Below, one piece after another: positions 12,701-22,148 of a stretch of 22,148 nucleotides of DNA (within the stretch, counting starts at the first letter, position 1; the number at the start of each line of letters is the position of its first letter). Both the position numbers and the translations under genes were made by a program. Source of the DNA: Gryganskiella cystojenkinii (Eukaryota; Mortierellomycota; Mortierellomycetes; Mortierellales; Mortierellaceae). Under the pieces are notes generated by a model. It had not been told where the DNA came from and ran no database searches. It saw only the letters and a program-made list of their open reading frames with translations. The stretch is from positions 1-22,148 of the forward strand of contig JAAAIG010000660.1 of the NCBI GenBank assembly GCA_015852425.1, written 5' to 3'.

Positions 12701-13052
12701 TAAATAATGCAAGGTTCGGCCGTTAAGAAACCTTGCGTAAAGGAGCAAGTCCGCTCCTCACAGATTTGCGGTTTCGAAAACACGTCCAGTATCAACGAAT
12801 GCGGTACGACAAATGAGTCCTTACCAGCTTCAGGGCCTTTTCGTGCTGAGACTTGAAGAACGGAGTTGATGCTCTCGAGTTTGGACGTTGCAAGGGCCCA
12901 TGGTCTATGGTCTTGCCCTCTTCGATATCTGCACGTGTATCGGGCACGTCGAATGAGTCTTCTTGTTCGGGGTGTTGTCCATTTTGTCCATTGGCAGAGT
13001 CAATTCCGTCATCATTACTCTCTCCCAAGAACGATGTGTGATGTTGACACAT
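9712..13052 (-). CDS. AMD1: AMP deaminase, seven exons, 904 aa
   Basis: Exons on the - strand are 13052-12825, 12688-12197, 12089-11652, 11564-11429, 11340-10876, 10779-10463 and 10350-9712 (2715 nt). The enzyme converts AMP to IMP plus ammonia in the purine nucleotide cycle. The zinc-site motif VDTHVHHSS has His326 and His328. [11 protein letters not shown] follows. Next come [23 protein letters not shown], split by an intron, then [14 protein letters not shown], then FRPHCGEAG with His594, and the signature SLSTDDP (667-673) with Asp671/Asp672. The long N-terminal part (1-240) is low-conservation and acidic, as in other AMP deaminases. After [13 protein letters not shown] (about 749-761) there is an unusual tail of about 143 residues. 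The start is the first ATG in its open frame. All junctions were checked for phase. Confidence 0.96.
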
Positions 13053-13412
13053 GGTCTTTGTACAGTACGAGAATGTAATAAAGCGTAAGGAGTCGAGTTG
13101 GATGGGAAGATGAAATCGGCTGTGTTGATTGAGAAACAAAAGAAACAAAGAAAAACCACGTCGAGCACCTGTTTTAATTTTTTATCTTTTTTTCTTTTTA
13201 TTTCTGATCGATCAGAGCTCAGAGCCGATTTGAGAGGCCTCTGCACTTTTACAACGAGCGACAGAGTGTCCATCCCCACACGTTTGGCTTCTTGGAAAAT
13301 CCCCTCATCCCCAGAATCCTTTCTTCTCCTTGACACCCTTTTCTCGTCCCTCGTGTGACCCCGCATCTCCTAATCGCTGCCGTCTTAAAATACTGGGCTG
13401 ACTCGTCCTTGT
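13053..13412 (-). promoter_or_regulatory. Intergenic: AMP deaminase promoter and 3' end of the cysteine-rich protein gene
   Basis: These 360 bp separate two genes transcribed in the same direction. TTTATT at 13197-13202 reads AATAAA on the - strand and is a candidate polyadenylation signal for the upstream gene, about 210 nt after its stop. A perfect 12-bp palindrome, CTGATCGATCAG (13204-13215), lies beside it, about 155 bp before the AMP deaminase ATG, and could be a dimeric factor site. No credible gene is seen here. Confidence 0.4.
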
Positions 13413-14183
13413 TTACAGAAACCCGAGCGCTGCTGTCGTGACCATCAACAACCCTGTCCAAACTGCCGCTCTTGTCCTCGACGTTTCGGCACCGTTCGAG
13501 CCTGGGACCTTGTTTCCGTTGTAGGTGACCCCGCAGAGTTGGTGGAACGCATCCATGTAATTTTCCAGATGGTATGCCTGCAGGACATTCAACTGGTTCA
13601 ACTGCTGTGTCTTTTGGAAACAATCGATACAATACGGGTACGTATCTAAGGCCCTATAAGTGCAAATACACTTCAAGAACGGCAAGAGGCTTGCGTACGT
13701 CGTGTTGGCCGTGACCGGAAACGTGTTCGAGTTGGCGATTGCATTGCACCTTGACAGCGTAGAGAATTGACCGTAACAGGTCGAACAAGTCGAGATGTTT
13801 TGAGGGAAGAGGGCAGGTGTCGTTGGGAGAGGAAGAGGACTCATCACGGTGACCTGTATGGCGGGACCCGCGGTTGTGTAAGGCTGGACAGGGATTGGAG
13901 GTGGTGGTGTTGTTGGTGCTGGAGGTGTGACTGTCGAGACATCGATCGAAGTAGATGAAGAGGATGAGGAAGACTTGCTACTACTGGTGACGAGGGAGGG
14001 AATGATGTCTGTCGTGACAATGTCACCAGTATTTGGTACAGGTATCACAGCTCCGCCATTGTAGATTTGTCCGTCGACGGATGTCAAGGAGAAAAGTAAG
14101 AGAAGAAGAAGAAGTTGTGAAAGAAAGAAGATCCTAAATGTCAAGGTGGTGATAGCTTTTGAGCTTGTTGTACCCGAAAACAT
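13413..14183 (-). CDS. Secreted, probably GPI-anchored cysteine-rich cell-surface protein, 256 aa
   Basis: This is a single exon. I do not recognise a named family. An N-terminal signal peptide is clear: a long Leu-rich core at about 20-32, with likely cleavage near residue 38 after VDG. A Ser/Thr/Pro-rich stretch (about 60-115) suggests an O-glycosylated stalk and contains PPPPIP. A compact domain then has eight cysteines spaced C-x2-C-x9-C-x25-C-x-C-x10-C-x2-C-x28-C. The end has small residues (PGSNGAETS) followed by a hydrophobic tail (about 239-256) without a charged end, the usual form of a GPI-attachment signal. The Cys spacing does not match the CFEM domain. It probably sits on the plasma membrane or cell wall. 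The - strand leader beyond 14183 is CT-rich, like the kinase leader. Confidence 0.85.
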   Translation of the reverse strand: MFSGTTSSKAITTLTFRIFFLSQLLLLLLLFSLTSVDGQIYNGGAVIPVPNTGDIVTTDIIPSLVTSSSKSSSSSSSTSIDVSTVTPPAPTTPPPPIPVQPYTTAGPAIQVTVMSPLPLPTTPALFPQNISTCSTCYGQFSTLSRCNAIANSNTFPVTANTTYASLLPFLKCICTYRALDTYPYCIDCFQKTQQLNQLNVLQAYHLENYMDAFHQLCGVTYNGNKVPGSNGAETSRTRAAVWTGLLMVTTAALGFL

Positions 14184-14484
14184 GACTGGAAAAAGTGGAA
14201 GGTCGGGGTAAAGTGAGATGTGCGGTTCAACGAGCGCGAAAACGTGGAGTCAGGGTGGAGGTGGTCGAAAAAAGTAGACAAAAAAGAAGAAGAGGATAGT
14301 GAAAGATCCAAAGGGTCTGAAAGAGACAAGAAAAAAAGAGGCGCCGATGGCAAGGTTCCAACCGGGCAACACTGCCATCGCTGCCACCGCATGCTGGGCT
14401 ACCCAGGAGTCAACAGAAGAATGGTGCGGGAGGTCAGGAGTGCCTTTTTCTTTTTTTTGTCAAAGGCTGGCCAGGAGTCAAGAG

Positions 14485-14522
<38 letters not shown>

Positions 14523-14816
14523 GAAACGTACCTCAAGGGGGTTCATTTCATAACCCTCCCTCTGCCATCACAGTGTCTCCAGAAAGGGGTGAGTGACAAG
14601 ATCAGTGGCTCACAAAGAAAAATGATAATGTAGACACGCTCTGTTGGTCGGTTCATCGTCTCTGGGCCAATTTTCTTGCTGTCAAATCTCAAGGAGTGTG
14701 TTGACACTGGTGCCTATCTTGGGGGTTTAGGATGCTTGATCGTACGACATGTTATTATGTCAGGGTTGGTGGCAATGCCCGAAGTTGGCATGTTCAGTTT
14801 TACCATGGTTAAAAGT
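14184..14816 (-). promoter_or_regulatory. Intergenic: upstream region of the cysteine-rich protein gene and deubiquitinase 3' end
   Basis: This 633-bp gap has CT-rich - strand sequence from about 14184 to 14340, consistent with a fungal promoter or leader for the gene starting at 14183, and a GA repeat at 14491-14519. The deubiquitinase stop codon overlaps TTTATT (14816-14821), which reads AATAAA on the - strand. A + strand open frame through the repeat is low-complexity and not supported as a gene. Confidence 0.45.
14491..14519. repeat. (GA)n microsatellite
   Basis: About 14.5 uninterrupted GA units (CT on the - strand) lie about 310 bp upstream of the cysteine-rich protein gene. Such tracts vary in length between strains and can exclude nucleosomes or bind GAGA-type factors; neither can be judged here. 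Confidence 0.95.
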
Positions 14817-17800
14817 TTATTTTTGTCCATGATCAATGCGCTCATAAAATAACAAGTACGCCCGACTGGAAAGGACCTCTTTCAGGCTCGCCTGTCGGAC
14901 ACTGGTATCACTGCAGGCAATCCACTGCCTGCAGTCTTTCTCATCTTCCTTATTCAGTTTCTTGATCGTATCGTCACCCTCACCGTCCTGCTCTTTGATC
15001 TGGTTGTCTTCATCCCCCTTGACGACAGTAGGCTTTGCACTATCCAGCAGCTCGACTTTAGACGACAGGACATAGTTGGTATAATGACCGCCGCCCAAGG
15101 TACCCATATGTACTACAGCGCCATACAGTCGATACCGCTTGGATTCTGTCGTCGCCTGATCGCTCTCCACTGTCTTTTGCTCCTCGACGTTCTTCTCGCC
15201 CCCATCTTGGTCTTCCTCGAGATCACTCTTGGGCACGAAATACGGCGACATATCCAGCTCAACAGGGATCTCGACGTGATCCTCAATCTTGCGCATCTGG
15301 CCAAATCGGCCCGACTGTTCGAAGCGCTTCAAGTGGAAGACTAGAGTCGGGGGTAGACTCGAAATCAAGTACCGCTTGTAAGCCTTCCGGAAGATAATTT
15401 TTGCCTTCTCAACCGCTTTGGCTGCGGTGGCGTCAGACGCGAGAGCAGACATTTTGCCTTTGGACTTGCCGTTTGTCAGCTTGACAGGTCTGGGGAGTGT
15501 GTTGCCAAATCTATCCGTGAGTTCGGCTTCCTCGCTGTCCGAGGCTGAGTCCAAGATTGAATCCGAATCCGAATCCGAATCCGATGAGGCGGAGGCTCCA
15601 TTTTGTGATCCTTCATGTTGTTCCTCCGAATCGTCCTTGTTCTTGGCCTCTTTACTCTTCGACTTTTGAAGCTCCTCCTTCTCCACTGCCGCAGAGATAT
15701 CCGATTGTGGGGGTTCAGCTTCGGCACTTGGCATTTCTGGTACGGTGTTGTCCTTATCCACTGCCTCCTCCGCTGGATCATTCTCTCCCTCCTTTTCTTT
15801 CTCTTTCGAATCCTCTTCTCCTTCTGGCACAGTGAGCTTATAGCAGTTCTCACAGGCAAACTTGTTCTCGCCATCCAGACAGTCGACACCCGTAAATTGA
15901 TTCAGGGATCGTTCGATCGAGAGGTTTTCAGAGTTGGAGAGGCCGATTGGTCGGAGTAGCTTTTCCACATGCTTCATATGGGCTTTGGATGGTGTGGCAG
16001 AAGCCGGGATAGGATATGTGGCATCGGTGCCTTCCTCTGCCAAGGGTGATGCTTTTTGAGCAACGAGGCGAGATCTCGATCCTGAGGCGACAGCCGATGG
16101 CCCTCGAACTGGCAATGAGAGATCGTAAAATTCTTCTGGGGCGTAAGAACACTATTTCAAGACGCAAAAATGGTACTTAGAATTCAAGCTCGGCGAAGTT
16201 TCAAAAAGCAAAACAGGCTTAGTATCGAAAGGTTCGTCACCTTCTTGCACACATCGCAAACAATGACGCTGACCATCTTCCCCGAAAAACAACTGTCGAT
16301 GAACGGCACATATTTTGGCGAGATCTCTGTTCTTGTCACTGCGACATCCTTTGATTCAACTTGGTTATCGTCGTTTTCTTGCTCACTTTGCACCTCCTCT
16401 TCTGCTAGTGTTTCCTTTTCCTCTGCCAACTGTCTCTTGAACAGATCCATCTCTTCCTGCTTAATCCCATCAAAGAGGTAACGCATTAATTCTTGACTGT
16501 CCTGCTGCCGCATCCCCCGAAAGACCTTCCATTTGCGAGCGATCTGTGAGAACAGTTCCCGAGGTGAAACTTTTCCGCCTTGTTGTTTCCACATCATCTG
16601 AAGGAATTCCTTGAAGTTGAGCGTAAGCGGTCCGAGTCCTGCATCCGTCCTGGCAGCGAGAGAGGTTGGGAATACAGAGTACGCAGTCTCATCCTCGGAA
16701 AGAATCGCCTTCAGGGATTTGGTCTCGGTCAAAACTTGAACAACCGAGTTGAAAAAACAGGTGTTGCCGAGATTTTGTAATCCGGGGGTCATGATCTTAA
16801 TCTTGGGCAATGCCACTGCTACGGCACCGGATGCTCCTAATGAAACAGATTCCTTCGATTTTTTCGAGAGCGCAATAGCAGCTGCAACCCCTGAGGCAGC
16901 TATTATCGTTTTGTGAGGGGCAAAGCAGAATCAATTTTTTTTGTGTCAGTAACTTTGGACTGGTTGGATCCATTGAACAAAAAAATTAAGCACAGATCCA
17001 CAAGTCGACAAATTCACCAAGAAATCCAGAGTTGTTCCAGCGTACCTCGCGCCTTCGACTGCTTGATCTGAAGAACCTTTTCGACGGTCGTTTGACACTC
17101 CTGAATGACCTGGTTCTTGTTCTTGGAGGGTACAATCTGCTTATCACAGTCATAGCACCTATCAGACAGCGTTACAAACACACGATATTTAGAATCCATC
17201 ATAGTACTTTTACGACTATCTGTTTCCTCTGTCATCATAAATCCGACTGTCAACCCTCAAACGATTTTTTTCATCCGCTTACCAGCAATCCATCGTTCCG
17301 AGGTTGATCGCCAACGGATGATCCGCCTTCTTGCCATCATGATGTTGCAGCGCATGCTCATGGATCGCTCGCCCACAGTTGATCTCGCAACAAGTCAAGC
17401 ACATCCATAGGTGTTCCGGTGACATGGCCTCGACGGCCCTCTTCTTGGGTTTCGCCTCATCCAATCCCATAGCCTCCAGGGACGAGACCAGCCGTTTGCC
17501 TGAGGAAGATGACGACTTTTTTGAGAGTTTCGTCGAATCCATTGCGGAGAGGCATCCCTGACAATGATCCCAGTCCTTGACATGGCCCAACGCCTTTCGA
17601 AGTTTTGGCAGCTTGACCGTGCCTTTGACATGTTGACACTTTCCGTCGCTTCCAGACTTTCTTGTGGTATTTTCTTCGTCCGCTTGCTGTTGATTCTCTG
17701 GTAGGAAAGCCGAGGCTGTTTCTGAAGGTGTCGGTCGCGCGGATCCATCCTCCTTTTCCGCACTGCTTATACTAACTGTATCGTTTGTTACTGAGAAAGA

Positions 17801-18202
17801 TGTTCCCTCCGCTGTGGAAATAGATGCAGAGGCTGTCTCCGATCCAACTGGCGCAGCAATATCAGCGTCAGTGGTCTTAGTGAACGTGGAGTGCACATCG
17901 GCAGATCGGACAGGGATGTTTCCAGAATTGGGTTGATGTGCGGTCCGAGAGGATCCAGCGAAAACCTCTGCAAAAAGGGCATCGTCTATCAAAGTAAGAC
18001 GAAGAAAAAATTAAGGAGTGAAAAGAGACAAACATCGCGTGCCAACGGTTAGCTCAATGAAAACGCAATTCAAAAGGGACCGCCTCGGATCATCGAAGAC
18101 AGAATCAGTGCAGCGATCTTGTCAATCGGAATGAGACTCAAACATACTAGCTGCACAATCACTTGTGCTCAAACGCCTTCCTCCTTTCTTCTTTTTTGCC
18201 AT
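14817..18202 (-). CDS. ZnF-UBP ubiquitin carboxyl-terminal hydrolase, USP16/USP45 type, five exons, 954 aa
   Basis: Exons on the - strand are 18202-18148, 17985-17283, 17158-17046, 16899-16241 and 16151-14817 (2865 nt). This is a cysteine protease that removes ubiquitin from proteins; animal USP16 acts on histone H2A and ribosomal subunits. The start MAKKKKGGRR resembles the USP16 N terminus and lies in a 55-nt exon. A ZnF-UBP finger follows, with Cys/His ligands in KCQHVKG, HCQGC, LWMCLTC, NCGRAIHEHALQHH and WCYDC. The catalytic Cys box GLQNLGNTCFF has Cys338. A zinc ribbon uses C505/C508 and C610/C613. The His box GGHYTNYV has His866, and SDTSV has Asp925. A long acidic insert (about 614-755, with SDSDSDSD) separates the ribbon from LVFHLKRF, as in USP16. 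An Ala-rich segment (291-322) precedes the Cys box. The last intron uses a weak donor, GTGACG. Orthology to USP16 rather than USP45 is not settled. Confidence 0.92.
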
Positions 18203-18401
18203 TATGCAGAATGTTCAATGAAAGAGAAGTGTTTGGGTCCAATGGGAGAAAGTAAAAGTGGGAATGCATTTATTTGTTTAATTTTTTTTTCTCTTTTTTC
18301 TCACTTTCTCTGTGACTGTGCCACTCACAGCTACCAATACTTTTTTTCTTTCAATCTATCGTGTAAAACCCCGACAGAGAACCCGCTCCCTCATAGCCAG
18401 C
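18203..18401 (-). promoter_or_regulatory. Compact spacer between remodeller and deubiquitinase genes
   Basis: These 199 nt must hold both the 3' end of the remodeller mRNA and the deubiquitinase promoter. TTTATT at 18269-18274 reads AATAAA on the - strand, about 130 nt after the remodeller stop and only about 65 nt before the next ATG. T/C runs lie at 18281-18310 on the + strand. The overlap of terminator and promoter suggests the two genes could influence each other transcriptionally. Confidence 0.45.
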
Positions 18402-21615
<3,214 letters not shown>

Positions 21616-22148
21616 CGGCAATTGACTCGAACTTGATTGATCCTTGCTAGAGGAGTGAGGAGTCCGAGATAAGGAAAAGTCGAAGTGAGAAAAAGAGGAA
21701 GAGGGGTCAGAAGTTGAAATTTCTTGTTTTTGCTGTTTTGATTTCGTCGCGTCAGGGGCATGTTGGCCAATCGCTTAAGGGGACTCAGTCTCATGGGCGG
21801 CTGTCATGGCACCAGCGCGCAACAAAGTGCTGGCTGCACTGCTCTTTATTTTTGTAAAGATCCTCGCACGAGTCAATTATCGAGAGAACTTGCACGGATC
21901 TCTACCAATGTTGGAGTCTTGGACATGACTAGGCTTCAACATGTCAAATCGACGAGGTATTTGCAGTGGATACAGGACAGGCGGTCCTTGGAGTGGGCTG
22001 GAAGAGTCAATTTGTGCTCGAGAGACATTTGCGGACATTTTCCCATGATAAAACGGCAGCGCCAAAAAAAAATCCCGGCAATCAAATTTGGAGACGGGAG
22101 GTTGGAGCGGAGAGTGTGTCACTTCGTGATGGTGACGAGCAAAAAAAA
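21616..22148 (-). promoter_or_regulatory. Remodeller upstream region
   Basis: These 533 bp lie upstream of the remodeller ATG and run to the window edge. TTGGCCAA at 21763-21770 runs into a CCAAT box (21767-21771), about 150 bp upstream of the ATG. GCGCCAAA at 22059-22066 reads TTTGGCGC on the - strand, an exact E2F-type site, about 445 bp upstream. Two - strand open frames of 74 and 81 codons occur here but have no recognisable motif, and I do not call them genes. Part of another gene beyond 22148 cannot be excluded. Confidence 0.4.

Noticed and set aside
13413..14183. CFEM-domain assignment for the eight-cysteine protein
   Set aside because: The Cys spacing, with CxC and two CxxC pairs and a 25-residue gap, does not follow the CFEM pattern.
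14220..14633. 137-codon + strand open frame over the GA repeat
   Set aside because: It is created by purine-rich low-complexity DNA and the microsatellite; it runs antisense to the probable promoter of the cysteine-rich protein gene.
21805..21835. CCAGC/GCTGG inverted repeat as an RNA gene
   Set aside because: A five-base stem only, no conserved loop or flanking signals.
21877..22122. 81-codon - strand open frame upstream of the remodeller
   Set aside because: No recognisable motif, no splice link that adds family-like sequence to the remodeller, and length expected by chance.

Overview
The window looks like nuclear chromosomal DNA of a filamentous fungus. The genes are split by short GT-AG introns (77 to 166 nt, with one exception) and preceded by pyrimidine-rich leaders. 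Homopolymer T runs and AATAAA-type signals lie between genes. A hybrid histidine kinase, a DDM1/Lsh/Irc5-type remodeller and intron-rich housekeeping genes would fit an early-diverging lineage such as Mortierellomycota or Mucoromycota. That placement is inference only. I see no transposon, tRNA, rRNA, CRISPR array or bacterial-style operon.

Layout. On the + strand, 1-759 is a CT-rich leader and 760-6587 is a five-exon membrane hybrid histidine kinase, modelled at 1417 aa. All other genes are on the - strand. In genomic order they are: RPT6/SUG1 proteasome ATPase (9321-7627, 5 exons, 393 aa); AMP deaminase (13052-9712, 7 exons, 904 aa); a secreted, probably GPI-anchored cysteine-rich protein (14183-13413, 1 exon, 256 aa); a ZnF-UBP ubiquitin hydrolase of the USP16/USP45 type (18202-14817, 5 exons, 954 aa); and an SNF2 remodeller of the DDM1/Lsh/Irc5 type (21615-18402, 7 exons, 859 aa). 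I derived exon joins by matching GT/AG sites, reading phase and family conservation. Every modelled CDS has a length divisible by three.

Function. The window mixes signalling (kinase), protein turnover (Rpt6, deubiquitinase), purine nucleotide balance (AMP deaminase), cell surface (cysteine-rich protein) and chromatin (remodeller, possible histone deubiquitinase). The last two are tandem, with 197 bp between stop and start codons. Otherwise I see no evidence of a dedicated pathway cluster.

Most noteworthy points: the 1.1-kb first intron of the kinase, with a long AG-free 3' tract and several in-frame acceptors; an ATG-free 657-nt leader; a low-complexity insert inside the kinase receiver domain plus a degenerate second receiver; and an unfamiliar eight-cysteine framework in the cell-surface protein. 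I did not find a clearly new multi-gene system.
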